A stretch of DNA of 64,000 bases from Reticulitermes speratus (lineage: Eukaryota > Arthropoda > Insecta > Blattodea > Rhinotermitidae). Below, piece by piece: positions 45,030 to 58,416 of this stretch (within the stretch, counting starts at the first letter, position 1; the number at the start of each line of letters is the position of its first letter). Location: contig JAJKFL010000237.1 in the NCBI GenBank assembly GCA_021186555.1, forward strand, positions 43,570,483-43,634,482, written 5' to 3'. A program made the position numbers and the translations under genes. The notes below the pieces were generated by a model that saw only the letters and a list, made by a program, of their open reading frames with translations, was not told the origin of the DNA and searched no databases.

Positions 45030-45170
45030 AAAACAAACGGGAGCAATGGTGGATTGACACTGACAGGGGAAAACCGAAGTAGTCTGAGAAAAACATATGC
45101 CACTGTCACTCTGAGCACCACAAGTCCCCAACGGAGTGAACTCATCAGAACAATGCAGTGACAGTGCCTA
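45030..45170 (-). repeat. Decayed single unit of the 91-bp family
   Basis: gagcaatggtggattgacac, then tgacaggggaaaaccgaagt and caccacaagtcccc follow the order of the 91-bp unit and flank at 36060-36240. It shows what the dispersed element looks like without amplification. Confidence 0.7.
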
Positions 45171-45220
45171 ACATGGCACAAATATGCCTTCAAGGCCCGT
45201 ATCAATTCCTTTTCAAGATA

Positions 45221-45845
45221 CACCCAAACACACGCAGACCGTCACACAAAACACAAACACACGCAGACCGTCACACAAAACACAAACACACGCAGACCGT
45301 CACACAAAACACAAACACACGCAGACCGTCACACAAAACACAAACACACGCAGACCGTCACACAAAACACAAACACACGCAGACCGTCACACAAAACACA
45401 AACACACGCAGACCGTCACACAAAACACAAACACAAGCAGACCGTCACACAAAACACAAACACACGCAGACCGTCACACAAACACAAACACACGCAGAAC
45501 GTCACACAAAATACAAACACACGCAGACCGTCACACAAAACACAAACACACGCAGACCGTCACACAAAACACAAACACACGCAGACCGTCACACAAAACA
45601 CAAACACACGCAGACCGTCACACAAAACACAAACACACGCAGAACGTCACACAAAACACAAACACACGCAGACCGTCACACAAAACACAAACACACGCAG
45701 ACCGTCACACAAAACACAAACACACGCAGACCGTCACACAAAACACAAACACACGCAGAACGTCACACAAAACACAAACACACGCAGACCGTCACATAAA
45801 ACACAAACACACGCAGACCGTCACACAAAACACAAACCCACGCAG
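45221..45845. repeat. 29-bp minisatellite
   Basis: About 21 copies of a 29-bp unit (cacacaaaacacaaacacac plus gcagaccgt). It is C/A-rich and purine/pyrimidine asymmetric. It is open in plus frames because T is rare. Confidence 0.98.
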
Positions 45846-47173
45846 TGTAACCCCTCCACAGTAGCTTATAGCTTTCAGCTAGTCAGGAATCTCCCCGCAT
45901 TTTATGGACCCTTTTAGTCCATTACCTCCGGTCCCTATCTTGAGCCACCGGAGTTCAGTCCACATCGTCACAGCTCATTACTTTAAGGTTAATTTTAATT
46001 CTATCATCCCCCATTCATTTAGGGGCCTAGTCCTGGTGCGTGCTGCATGCTATACCCATACGCCATAATAAGATTTACAGAAACTAAATAAGAAGAGGTA
46101 ATGTGTCGTCTAAATACCGCAGGTATGACTTTAGTGTACTGTCCGTTAAGTACCAGGTTTATTCACCTGTGATTAGCAAATACTCAAACATTCCCGGCAT
46201 GATGTAGTCAGTGGTACGGCGGCCACAGCTTGAAACTCACCAATCGCCTATACCAGAGTCCAGATAACAAAGGATGTAGTGTCACGTTCGCGTCTATGAA
46301 GCTGCCTTTAACTGCGTAAAGAACTTTTTACTTTCATCTAATAATATTAATACGGATTATCGTTGGTTTTCGTCAGCTTGTTTACTAAACGTGCTGTCAG
46401 GATAAATACTATTGTGTCTATTTATATATTTATCTAACTGTTTTGCGTTTATCTTTTTTCCCCATATGCGATTTATTTATTTACTCGGTTTGTTCTGTCC
46501 AGCGGCAGTATGCCTCCGGTCACACTTCGATCCTGCGACGTATCGAGCCACCGAATGCAGCCACAAATAGTGAAACAAGTGACAAAAGATGGCAGCTCTG
46601 TCATCCAAAGCGATCTCGTTTCCATGGCGACGGCTCTGGCTGTGTCTGTCCCATCAGTACGCAGGTCCCCCCCCCCCCCCCCCCCCCGTAACCAAACGTT
46701 ACTGTTTTGTACCCATATTCTCTCTAATACCACTTGCAGCAGAAGGTGTGTCGGATCTTTTACATAATGTAACAGGCTATCGGGTCTTTATACGAGCGCC
46801 ATGTTATAAGGATCGAGTAGAGGCTCTACAAAAGTATGGCGGTGTTTAACGTATATAGCGTGGGGGAAACCGGGGCAACATGACACACTTGACACAAACT
46901 TTGGTGCGATTAAAAATACACTTGACGTAACTAAAATTCATATCGTGCCTTTAAGTACACCACAGCGGTACAGCGGAATACACAAAGCTGAGATCTGACA
47001 GTACACGATGTAGCATGTTATGCAGTACCAGGGGAAGGCGACATTACAGATAAGGCACAAGGTACGTTCTGGAGAACATACGTTAAATGCATGTCATACA
47101 CTTGTGGTCCGCCCAACTACCGGGAAAACCATGATTTACACGAAATCATGGTATCCCGTCTTGTCTGGTAGTT
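45846..47173. other. No recognisable gene; long C run
   Basis: Unique-looking sequence with a C homopolymer of about 19 bases (46669-46687), an assembly-sensitive site. Several short overlapping frames lack recognisable domains. Confidence 0.35.
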
Positions 47174-48167
47174 TTTGGCACATAGCTGAACTGACGACAT
47201 GATGTGACATTTTGGCACATAGCTGAACTGACGACATGACGTGACATTCTGGCACATAGCTGAACTGACGACACGACGTGATATTTTGGCACATAGCTGA
47301 ACTGACGACACGACGTGATATTTTGGCACATAGCTGAACTGACGACACGACGTGATATTTTGGCACATAGCTGAACTGACGACATGACGTGACATTCTGG
47401 CACATAGCTGAACTGACGACATGATGTGACATTCTGGCACATAGCTGAACTGACGACATGATGTGACATTCTGGCACATAGCTGAGCTGACGACATGATG
47501 TGACATTCTGGCACATAGCTGAACTGACGACATGACGTGACATTCTGGCACATAGCTGAACTGACGACATGATGTGACATTCTGGCACATAGCTGAGCTG
47601 ACGACATGACGTGACATTCTGGCACATAGCTGAACTGACGACATGATGTGACATTCTGGCACATAGCTGAGCTGACGACATGACGTGACATTCTGGCACA
47701 TAGCTGAACTGACGACATGATGTGACATTCTGGCACATAGCTGAGCTGACGACATGATGTGACATTCTGTCACATAGCTGGACTGACGACATGATGTGAC
47801 ATTCTGGCACATAGCTGAGCTGACGACATAATGTGACATTCTGGCACATAGCTGGACTGACGACATGATGTGACATTCTGGCACATAGCTGAGCTGACGA
47901 CATGATGTGACATTCTGGCACATAGCTGAACTGACGACATGATGTGACATTCTGGCACATAGCTGAGCTGACGACATGATGTGACATTCTGGCACATAGC
48001 TGGACTGACGACATGATGTGACATTCTGGCACATAGCTGAGCTGACGACATGATGTGACATTCTGGCACATAGCTGGACTGACGACATGATGTGACATTC
48101 TGGCACATAGCTGGACTGACGACATGATGTGACATTGTGGCACATAGCTGAACTGACGACACGACGT
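47174..48167. repeat. 37-bp minisatellite
   Basis: About 27 copies of a 37-bp unit (tggcacatagctgaactgac plus gacatgatgtgacattc). Three positions vary in blocks: gaactg/gagctg/ggactg, catgatg/catgacg/cacgacg, and ttctgg/ttttgg. Minus-strand frames of up to 372 codons are by-products. Confidence 0.98.
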
Positions 48168-48169
48168 TA

Positions 48170-48395
48170 CGCGTCTTGCTACAGATCCACAGCCTCTTCC
48201 AAACGAGTTCTCCACACAGTGTGATCTAGTGCGTCCTCTTTCAAATTCTAGCATCTTCTCTTTTCCTTAAGGTCATCCAGTGGCTGCTTACGTCTTATTC
48301 ATCGTCTTCTCGTCCTGTTTCCTTCAATAACACATTTTAGAACGCAGTTCTTATTCAAGATGTGACCAACCCAGTTAGCCTTCCTTCGTGTTACT
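48170..48395 (-). mobile_element. LINE 3' fragment (KVDRKYLE family)
   Basis: The minus strand matches the part of this family seen at 53335-53590: aactgggttggtcacatctt, aagcagccactggatgacct, and gtggagaactcgtttggaag. It is frameshifted and begins directly beside the 37-bp array. Confidence 0.75.
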
Positions 48396-48844
48396 GTACG
48401 CAGGAGTACAAATATCGCATTGTACACAAATACCACAATATTTCACGGTTGGCTAAACCGCCCTAAATCGATGACCTTGAAAGAAGCTACTACCTGCAAC
48501 GTGTATATGTTTCGGAGAATCTTGCTGTCTCCATCATCAGAGCGGAAAAGTGACATATATTACAGGTACAAATCCTGAAAATGACGGCACAAAGTTCCTC
48601 CGAAACGTCGGTACCTGTCTACCAAACTGCACCGCGTCAATAACCTCAATATTCCTTTTGCTGTCAAAACAACAGTCTCGTGTTTATAACATTATGACGC
48701 AGAATGTACACTCAGACCTCGCAAGACAATAACGACTGCCAATTGTGGGCTCTCAGCGCTCCACACGTCATTCGTCTGTACTAATGCTATGTTGTGGGCC
48801 ACAAACGGCAATATACACATGCTGCTGCTTTGTGGGCTAAACTG
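48396..48844. other. Repeat debris with hammerhead-like cores
   Basis: Apart from the core at 48509-48540 there is a facing relic, CTGAAAA...CCTCCGAAACGTCGG (48575-48610). No coding signal is seen. Confidence 0.4.
48509..48540 (-). ncRNA. Hammerhead-like core
   Basis: The minus strand has CTGATGA, T, GGAGA-cagcaagat-TCTCC (stem II, 5 bp), GAAAC. Stem III and stem I are not evident (GAAACATATACACG follows). A facing relic on the plus strand at 48575-48606 suggests a foldback origin. Confidence 0.4.
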
Positions 48845-49110
48845 ACCGGGTTTGTAGTTCGTGGTTGGTTGTATTTGAGCGAGGGGATGAGGAACTGCAG
48901 ACTGAAGTGACCTGCATCCTTCTACAGATGCTACTCGGGGTCATAGATTGGCGGGGCATGTGGCACGCATGGGAGAAGACAAATGCATACAAGATTTTGG
49001 TGAGGAAACCGCTTGGAAGATCTAAGCTGAGATGAGAGGATAATTTTGATCGTGCTCGGGGGACTGAGGTTTGACGAAAATTCTGAAATTAATTTTGGGA
49101 AAAGCTGAGT
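48845..49110 (+). mobile_element. LINE 3' fragment (GHVARMG type)
   Basis: The plus strand reads RLAGHVARMGEDKCIQ, a conserved stretch near the C-terminus of several non-LTR retrotransposon polyproteins, followed by decayed sequence. Confidence 0.55.
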
Positions 49111-49564
49111 AAGAAGCATGCAGTGCAACGTGGATTTTGTGTGCTGAAACAGTTTGCTCTCTGTGAGGTAAATGTGGTTTTCTTAAATATTAATTATTTC
49201 AGGCTTAAAAGGTTAAATACAAACGTAAAGTTGGTTCAAAGGGTTACCGCAACGCCTAAGTGGCGCTAGTGTCGTGCGCCTGCCATTTTGTTATTACCAA
49301 TAGTGGAAAACTGAACAGCACGAGGGATGTTTGATGACGAAGGCACTACTACCTTCTGAAACGTCGGTAACTGCTGACCAGTCGGCACAGCGTAATAAGA
49401 AATCTTCACCAGACACCAAGTTTCACACCCACAAAACATCAGCACTGCAACACTGTACATGAATTTATAAACCGATTAATTTTAAATTAATCGACGAGGT
49501 CACTAAATCGGTTCACGATAAAAGTTTAATGAAGTGAAGTATTTATGTACTGCGGGGCGCAGGG
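49111..49564. other. Repeat debris
   Basis: Includes ttgatgacgaagg...ccttctgaaacgtcggtaac at 49331-49370, a hammerhead-like core with the first C changed to T. Nothing else is assigned. Confidence 0.4.
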
Positions 49565-49641
49565 ATTGTGTTATAAACAATTGTGTTATAAACAATTGTG
49601 TTATAAACAATTGTGTTATAAACAATTGTGTTATAAACAAT
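49565..49641. repeat. 15-bp minisatellite
   Basis: Five copies of attgtgttataaaca. Confidence 0.95.
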
Positions 49642-49864
49642 CAAGCCACACATTTACTTGCTGTAAAGTCGTTAAGAATTCACGGGGGAACTTTCATAAA
49701 GTGAGGCGGCTTATTGCTGACAGCAGAGGGTTTAAAGTTGAATAAAATGTCTTGTGGCACAACTGCAGTAAACACAAGCAGCACAAACTGCATTCTGATC
49801 AACACAAAGGGCATAACGCACTTTTAAACTTTGACAAAATAACATCAACCTAAATTATACACAA
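49642..49864. other. No recognisable feature
   Basis: Short AT-rich spacer before the 114-bp array. Confidence 0.4.
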
Positions 49865-52374
49865 AGACTCAGTCCGTACCGCGCAGTAAACACACTCCGT
49901 CTCAGTTATACAAACCAGTCAGTTAATGTTGTACAGTGAAATAATCGCTGTTTGTTCTGAGATCCACACAAAACACATAAATACAGTCCGTACCGCGCAG
50001 TAAACACACTCCGTCTCAGTTATACAAACCAGTCAGTTAATGCTGTACAGTGAAATAATCGCTGTTTGTTCTGAGATCCACACAAAACACATAAATACAG
50101 TCCGTACCGCGCAGTAAACACACTCCGTCTCAGTTATACAAACCAGTCAGTTAATGCTGTACAGTGAAATAATCGCTGTTTGTTCTGAGATCCACACAAA
50201 ACACATAAATACAGTCCGTACCGCGCAGTAAACACACTCCGTCTCAGTTATACAAACCAGTCAGTTAATGTTGTACAGCGAAATAATCGCTGTTTGTTCT
50301 GAGATCCACACAAAACACATAAATACAGTCCGTACCGCGCAGTAAACACACTCCGTCTCAGTTATACAAACCAGTCAGTTAATGCTGTACAGTGAAATAA
50401 TCGCTGTTTGTTCTGAGAGCCACACAAAACACATAAATACAGTCCGTACCGCGCAGTAAACACACTCCGTCTCAGTTATACAAAGCAGTCAGTTAATGTG
50501 GTACAGCGAAAAAATGGCTGTTTGTTCTGAGATCCACACAAAACACATAAATACAGTCCGTACCGCGCAGTAAACACACTCCGTCTCAGTTATACAAACC
50601 AGTCAGTTAATGCTGTACAGTGAAATAATCGCTGTTTGTTCTGAGATCCACACAAAACACATAAATACAGTCCGTACCGCGCAGTAAACACACTCCGTCT
50701 CAGTTATACAAACCAGTCAGTTAATGTTGTACAGCGAAAAAATGGCTGTTTGTTCTGAGATCCACACAAAACACATAAATACAGTCCGTACCGCGCAGTA
50801 AACACACTCCGTCTCAGTTATACAAACCAGTCAGTTAATGCTGTACAGTGAAATAATCGCTGTTTGTTCTGAGATCCACACAAAACACATAAATACAGTC
50901 CGTACCGCGCAGTAAACACACTCTGTCTCAGTTATACAAACAGTCAGTTAATGCTGTACAGTGAAATAATCGCTGTTTGTTCTGAGATCCACACAAAACA
51001 CATAAATACAGTCCGTACCGCGCAGTAAACACACTCCGTCTCAGTTATACAAACCAGTCAGTTAATGTTGTACAATGAAATAATCGCTGTTTGTTCTGAG
51101 ATCCACACAAAACACATAAATACAGTCCGTACCGCGCAGTAAACACACTCCGTCTCAGTTATACAAACCAGTCAGTTAATTTTGTACAGTGAAATAATCG
51201 CTGTTTGTTCTGAGATCCACACAAAACACATAAATACAGTCCGTACCGCGCAGTAAACACACTCCGTCTCAGTTATACAAACCAGTCAGTTAATGTTGTA
51301 CAGTGAAATAATCGCTGTTTGTTCTGAGATCCACACAAAACACATAAATACAGTCCGTACCGCGCAGTAAACACACTCCGTCTCAGTTATACAAACCAGT
51401 CAGTTAATGTTGTACAGTGAAATAATCGCTGTTTGTTCTGAGATCCACACAAAACACATAAATACAGTCCGTACCGCGCAGTAAACACACTCCGTCTCAG
51501 TTATACAAACCAGTCAGTTAATGTTGTACAGTGAAATAATCGCTGTTTGTTCTGAGATCCACACAAAACACATAAATACAGTCCGTACCGCGCAGTAAAC
51601 ACACTCCGTCTCAGTTATACAAACCAGTCAGTTAATGTTGTACAGTGAAATAATCGCTGTTTGTTCTGAGATCCACACAAAACACATAAATACAGTCCGT
51701 ACCGCGCAGTAAACACACTCCGCCTCAGTTATACAAACCAGTCAGTTAATGTTGTACAGTGAAATAATCGCTGTTTGTTCTGAGATCCACACAAAACACA
51801 TAAATACAGTCCGTACCGCGCAGTAAACACACTCCGTCTCAGTTACACAAACCAGTCAGTTAATGTTGTACAGTGAAATAATCGCTGTTTGTTCTGAGAT
51901 CCACACAAAACACATAAATACAGTCCGTACCGCGCAGTAAACACACTCCGTCTCAGTTATACAAACCAGTCAGTTAATGTTGTACAGTGAAATAATCGCT
52001 GTTTGTTCTGAGATCCACACAAAACACATAAATACAGTCCGTACCGCGCAGTAAACACACTCCGTCTCAGTTACACAAACCAGTCAGTTAATGTTGTACA
52101 GTGAAATAATCGCTGTTTGTTCTGAGATCCACACAAAACACATAAATACAGTCCGTACCGCGCAGTAAACACACTCCGTCTCAGTTATACAAACCAGTCA
52201 GTTAATGTTGTACAGTGAAACAATCGCTGTTTGTTCTGAGATCCACACAAAACACATAAATACAGTCCGTACCGCGCAGTAAACACACCCATCTCAGTTA
52301 TACAAACCAGTCAGTTAATGTTGTACAGTGAAATAATCGCTGTTTGTTCTCAGATCCACACAAAACACATAAAT
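49865..52374 (+). repeat. 114-bp satellite-like array, first block
   Basis: Twenty-two copies of a 114-bp unit (cagtccgtaccgcgcagtaa, acacactccgtctcagttat, acaaaccagtcagttaatgt, tgtacagtgaaataatcgct, gtttgttctgagatccacac, aaaacacataaata). It is very homogeneous; three units share the ggctg variant near 50515 and 50745. It ends at ttcactgtgtgggtagaaca, followed by gtggtggtacataaagtaac. The same unit and flank recur inverted at 63400-64000, so the array lies inside a dispersed element. Confidence 0.98.
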
Positions 52375-52512
52375 TCACTGTGTGGGTAGAACAGGGAATT
52401 TTAAACGTTAAACGTGGTGGTACATAAAGTAACCACTGTCTTTAAAGGGTTCAAGCATGTGAATATACAAAGGGGCACTTGATCTGGGCCCAGTTACAAA
52501 TTTATAAGACCC

Positions 52513-52875
52513 TGATTTCATGCTTCCGCCGCGATGTTGATGAAATCTGCGCTCTTCTGGGATATTACGCGGCGTCGTGTGTGTAATTGTTTACCGACGT
52601 TTCGGGACAACGTATCAGTCCCATCTTCACGGGTCGAGAGTCCGAGTAGGACAGCTTTACGTTGTTTGTATCCACCCCTCTCACCTTTGTTCTACCCTAT
52701 TTGCTGTCATCACCCAACTGATTGCTACCCGCCGCACTTTCCAGAGTCTACGTTATAGGATGGCTTTCTTTCCTACTCGGCTCTTGACCCGTGAGGATGG
52801 GACCGATAGTTGTCCCGAAACGTCTTAAACAATTACCACACGACGCCGGTAATACCCCAGAAGACCCAGATTTTA
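52513..52875. mobile_element. Foldback element, related to 28963-29192
   Basis: Left arm about 52530-52645 (ttaccgacgtttcgggacaa, catcttcacgggtcgagag), right arm about 52783-52870 (ctcttgacccgtgaggatgg, ttgtcccgaaacgt). Outer flanks tttataagaccct (52500-52512) and tttataagaaccct (52872-52885) look like a target-site duplication with a one-base difference. The middle holds extra sequence of about 135 bp. There is no coding capacity. Confidence 0.7.
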
Positions 52876-52885
52876 TAAGAACCCT

Positions 52886-53334
52886 CTCAAAGTAACTTAT
52901 TATACATATACATACCACAGCAAACGTATAAGCAAAAAGAGGCAATGGTAAAGGTAAAGGTGTATCTGTCAACACCCTGACGTATATAAAGGGGGCAGAA
53001 GTAATCGTACACCACATACCGACTTAATGTAGATGTAAAGAAATAAATTTGTTACCAATAAAGCTGTGCTGCACAGAGCGGTATTTTTGGTTTCGTATTA
53101 GAAAACACATCGGGATGACACACACCAAGATTATAAAAAAAACAGCGTCAAAAAAGGCCTACGGCATCTCTCTGACACACAAGTATGCCAGTGTCACGTT
53201 ATCTACACGTGCTGCCACCTTCTGCACAAAATGCCCGCCGATCAGCCCTCCTGCATTCCTCCATTCTGCTTTGTTCCCATACGTAACTTTCTTTCGATTT
53301 CTCTGTACTATGTATTTTTTCTCTCCTGTCAGTT
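52886..53334. other. No recognisable feature
   Basis: AT-rich spacer before a LINE fragment. Confidence 0.35.
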
Positions 53335-53590
53335 TGGATTGGTCACATCTTGCGTAGAAACTGCCTTCTAAAACACGTGATTGAAGGAAAGTTAGAAGGA
53401 AGGATAGAAATGACGGGAGACGAGGGAGAAGACGTAAGCAGCTACTGGATGACCTTAAGGAAAAGAGAAGATACTGGAAATTGAAGGAGGAAGCACTAGA
53501 TCGCACCCTGTGGAGAACTCGTTTGGAAGGTAGGCTGACGTAGCGCGGAATCGAATAACGTCTAAGACAGACTGCAGAATGAATGAATGT
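53335..53590 (+). mobile_element. LINE 3' end (KVDRKYLE family)
   Basis: It starts gattggtcacatcttgcgta, continues through aagcagctactggatgacct and gcaccctgtggagaactcgt, and ends with gaatgaatg. Severely 5'-truncated; the frame is broken. The GAATGAATG tail is shared with the copy ending at 62905. Confidence 0.78.
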
Positions 53591-55752
53591 CAGTTTCACA
53601 TTTTCACTTTATTGCCATATACAACTGATTTTCCGTTTTTGAATAAACCGGATTTAGAACTGTAAACGTCGGCTTCACATTTGCATTCAGACAATATTTG
53701 TTTTATCATAACAATTTCGCACTTTCACAATCAAAACACGGCGAGTAATAAACCGACAGCAGATGGCACTGCGCATGCGCTAATTCATAAAGACCGGATT
53801 ACATGTTCAGTTTATATCGAACCTCAATTCAAATTCATGCACAGCTCTACCGAGGTACAACACACAAAAAGTACTGACTCGCAGGCACAGTATACAACTG
53901 ACCTTCAGAACTGAAATACATCCGTTACTGGTCACAGACATCTGAAGATGACTCCCCCATGCGAAAACCACTCCCAAGGTCAAGCGTGTACTCGTCAGTC
54001 AACGACAGTGATTGTATAGACGGGTCGCGTGAACACGGCAGCTGACCGCTCAACCCTTGAAGATGAAGGCATTATGTTCTTCGAAACGTCGGGGAAGGCT
54101 AACACAGCGACACAGGAGACGTGCATAATCAGGCGACAGACTGATAATAAAATTGTGACGTCCAGACAGACGACACAGCACAAGAACGTCAGTGAACAAT
54201 ACGACGCTTGTAACCTTGTCGTAACTGAACGACGTGTATCAATATATCTGTTTTGTCACGAGCTTTGTCGTAGCAGCATGTAAGCATATGACTGTGACAA
54301 ACTTCAAGGCTGTTTGTTACGGTGCTGCGAGGGTAATTACCCCCAGTACTTGTACACCTGCTGTTTGCTTCTAGCTGCATGAAGCAGAGATTTCAGATGT
54401 CAGACACGCTCTGTGATTTACTGCCTTCACCCCCCTGTCACATGCCAGGACGAAACATACCACAGCTGTGTCGACGTTTCGGAGGAATATGGTGCCTCCA
54501 GCTTTATAGTTGAAACCCCCCCCCCCATTAACCCAGATGTATGGACAATAACATTTATACTAATTGCCGGGATCAGGTGGTCGAGATATTAACCCTCTAT
54601 GGAAGCCGAAAGTTCATGACAGAGAACACAACAGCCCGCCAAAGGTCTACCAACCAGCCGACGCCTTCAGAACTTTTTTTTTGACGCCAACTCTACCATC
54701 GTCTTCGTATCCACGTCTTTACTTACCTAGTGGTATCTCCCTTTACCACGCACGTCACAGTTCTGCACCTCCTACTACGTACTGCCACAAAACCATCGCT
54801 CTAATAGTCCCATTTTGCCCAACCGCATACAACTACGTGGCCAAAGCCAAGATATGTTGTGAAACATACCATTGTCAGTACCGTTTAGAACAGACTGTGG
54901 TAACCATACCTACCACCTGCTTTTAACTTCACACAAGTCTGCATTTTACCCACACAGTGTGTTTATTTACTTCATATTACTGCCACAAATACAGGGCGAG
55001 TATTTCCCTAAACATTAACTAGTTGGTTTTTTAATGCAGATGGCCTGTGTTCTCTGTGAGGTACGAACTGGAATAATATATATCACTTTCACGGACCTCT
55101 TACGCACATTTGTATCAGAAGAGACATAACTCAACAAAACGATCAAACTGTACCTATGTGTATGTTACAGACAACAAGGACAGCTACACACAAAAGGTAC
55201 ATATACCACTTGTAGTCAGTTCGCTAACATATATGATCTGAACCTGCCCGCTCGTCCTGTCCGTAGCCTATTACAAGCGGACTACGCAGGTCTCTTGTAT
55301 GACGGCAACAGACATTATTCCATTGAAATGCTGTGCGTGACGTCACCCGCTCAGCCCGTATTTAACCACTGGCTCACATAAACACGTCTAGCTTGTCTCA
55401 TAATTCTAGCACGCATTATTTGCTCTCTCGTCCGCTACGCTGCGCTGCGCTGCGTTCCTCATATGACCACCGCCCCCCCCCCAAACACGCAATGAATTAA
55501 TCAGTTCCCGTCAACAGCGCCTCTGCTGGCAGGGATTAGAGTTAGCACAGCACAGTGACCACATCGCATTTTAATGCTCTCCCCGTCATTTGCAGGTAAT
55601 TCAAAACCACAAACCTCCTGAAGACACTGCAGGTAAAAGAAGATGTAACTGTGAAGCACAGGTGGTCAAGGTGGCTTGTTCAGTTTTAATTCAGATGTGC
55701 GACGCTAGGTGGCTCTGGACAGCCTGCAACGAGTCTGATGTTCGATCTCAGG
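53591..55752. other. No gene recognised; scattered repeat ends
   Basis: Contains hammerhead relics (ttgaagatgaagg...cttcgaaacgtcgg at 54057-54092, and a reversed one at 54480-54520), homopolymer runs of C near 54518 and 55472, and at 54945-54975 a fragment like the flank of the 114-bp element (cccacacagtgtgtttattt). No splice-bounded exon is supported. Confidence 0.35.
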
Positions 55753-58416
55753 CTAGTCCATATGAGATATGTGGTGTACAAAGTGGCACTTAGACAAATT
55801 ATTCTCACAGTACTTCAGTTTTCCCCTGTCAGTATCATTCCACCAATGCTCCATACTCATTCATCCATCTACCACCGACGCTGTATAATGTTTCTCTCCC
55901 AGTACTTCAGTTTCCCCTGTCAGTATCATTCCACCAATGCTCCATACTCATTCATACATCTACCACCAACGCTGTATAATGTTTCTCTCCCAGTACTTCA
56001 GTTTCCCCTGTCAGTATCATTCCACCAATGCTCCATACTCATTCATACATCTACCACCAACGCTGTATAATGTTTCTCTCACAGTACTTCAGTTTCCCCT
56101 GTCAGTATCATTCCACCATTGCTCCATACTCATTCATACATCTACCACCAACGCTGTATAATGTTTCTCTCCCAGTACTTCAGTTTTCCCTGTCAGTATC
56201 ATTCCACCAATGCTCCATACTCATTCATACATCTACCACCAACGCTGTATAATGTTTCTCTCCCAGTACTTCAGTTTCCCTGTCAGTATCATTCCACCAA
56301 TGCTCCATACTCATTCATACATCTACCACCAACGCTGTATAATGTTTCTCACTCAGTACTTCAGTTTTCCCCTGTCAGTATAATTCCACTAATGCTCCAT
56401 ACTCATTCATACATCTACCACCAACGCTGTATAATGTTTCTCTCCCAGTACTTCAGTTTCCCCTGTCAGTATCATTCCACCAATGCTCCATACTCATTCA
56501 TACATCTACCACCAACGCTGTATAATGTTTCTCTCCCAGTACTTCAGTTTCCCCTGTCAGTATCATTCCACCAATGCTCCATACTCATTCATACATCTAC
56601 CACCAACGCTGTATAATGTTTCTCTCCCAGTACTTCAGTTTCCCCTGTCAGTATCATTCCACCAATGCTCCATACTCATTCATACATCTACCACCAACGC
56701 TGTATAATGTTTCTCTCCCAGTACTTCAGTTTCCCCTGTCAGTATCATTCCACCAATGCTCCATACTCATTCATACATCTACCACCAACGCTGTATAATG
56801 TTTCTCTCCAAGTACTTCAGTTTCCCCTGTCAGTATCATTCCACCAATGCTCCATACTCATTCATCTACCACCAACGCTGTATAATGTTTCTCTCCAAGT
56901 ACTTCAGTTTCCCCTGTCAGTATCATTCCACCAATGCTCCATACTCATTCAAACATCTACCACCAACGCTGTATAATGTTTCTCTCCCAGTACTTCAGTT
57001 TTCCCCTGTCAGTATCATTCCACCAATGCTCCATACTCATTCATACATCTACCACCAACGCTGTATAATGTTTCTCTCACAGTACTTCAGTTTTCCCCTG
57101 TCAGTATCATTCCACCATTGCTCCATACTCATTCATACATCTACCACCAACGCTGTATAATGTTTCTCTCCCAGTACTTCAGTTTTCCCCTGTCAGTATC
57201 ATTCCACCAATGCTCCATACTCATTCATACATCTACCACCAACGCTGTATAATGTTTCTCTCCCAGTACTTCAGTTTTCCCCTGTCAGTATCATTCCACC
57301 AATGCTCCATACTCATTCATACATCTACCACCAACGCTGTATAATGTTTCTCTCCCAGTACTTCAGTTTTCCCCTGTCAGTATCATTCCACCAATGCTCC
57401 ATACTCATTCATACATCTACCACCAACGCTGTATAATGTTTCTCTCCCAGTACTTCAGTTTTCCCCTGTCAGTATCATTCCACCAATGCTCCATACTCAT
57501 TCATACATCTACCACCAACGCTGTATAATGTTTCTCTCCCAGTACTTCAGTTTTCCCCTGTCAGTATCATTCCACCAATGCTCCATACTCATTCATACAT
57601 CTACCACCAACGCTGTATAATGTTTCTCTCCCAGTACTTCAGTTTTCCCCTGTCAGTATCATTCCACCAATGCTCCATACTCATTCATACATCTACCACC
57701 AACGCTGTATAATGTTTCTCTCCCAGTACTTCAGTTTTCCCCTGTCAGTATCATTCCACCAATGCTCCATACTCATTCATACATCTACCACCAACGCTGT
57801 ATAATGTTTCTCTCCCAGTACTTCAGTTTTCCCCTGTCAGTATCATTCCACCAATGCTCCATACTCATTCATACATCTACCACCAACGCTGTATAATGTT
57901 TCTCTCCCAGTACTTCAGTTTTCCCCTGTCAGTATCATTCCACCAATGCTCCATACTCATTCATACATCTACCACCAACGCTGTATAATGTTTCTCTCCC
58001 AGTACTTCAGTTTCCCCTGTCAGTATCATTCCACCAATGCTCCATACTCATTCATACATCTACCACCAACACTGTATAATGTTTCTCTCCCAGTACTTCA
58101 GTTTCCCCTGTCAGTATCATTCCACCAATGCTCCATACTCATTCATACATCTACCACCAACACTGTATAATGTTTCTCTCCCAGTACTTCAGTTTCCCCT
58201 GTCAGTATCATTCCACCAATGCTCCATACTCATTCATACATCTACCACCAACGCTGTATAATGTTTCTCTCCCAGTACTTCAGTTTTCCCCTGTCAGTAT
58301 CATTCCACCAATGCTCCATACTCATTCATACATCTACCACCAACGCTGTATAATGTTTCTCTCCCAGTACTTCAGTTTTCCCCTGTCAGTATCATTCCAC
58401 CAATGCTCCATACTCA
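55753..58416 (+). repeat. 91-bp repeat array, long inverted counterpart
   Basis: About 29 copies of the reverse complement of the 91-bp unit at 35376-36170 (ttcagttttcccctgtcagt, atcattccaccaatgctcca, tactcattcatacatctacc, accaacgctgtataatgttt, ctctcccagtac). Units with cagttttcccc and cagtttcccc differ by one base and come in blocks. The flank at 55755-55800 (gtacaaagtggcac) corresponds to the flank of the first array. Open frames are by-products. Confidence 0.97.

Noticed and set aside
46669..46687. G/C homopolymer as a regulatory quadruplex site
   Set aside because: It is a plain C run. Similar runs occur at many places, and without spaced G tracts or a gene nearby there is no reason to assign function.
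47117..48254. 372- and 342-codon minus-strand frames
   Set aside because: Generated by the 37-bp array; both overlap in different frames over the same DNA.
49865..52374. CRISPR array
   Set aside because: Repeats are contiguous with no unique spacers, no cas genes are present and the DNA is eukaryotic. The same holds for all other arrays in the window.
52534..52758. Plus-strand frame beginning with SALFWDITRRRV as a protein
   Set aside because: It covers the left arm of a foldback element and breaks at its centre; this peptide is the translation of a common interspersed repeat arm.
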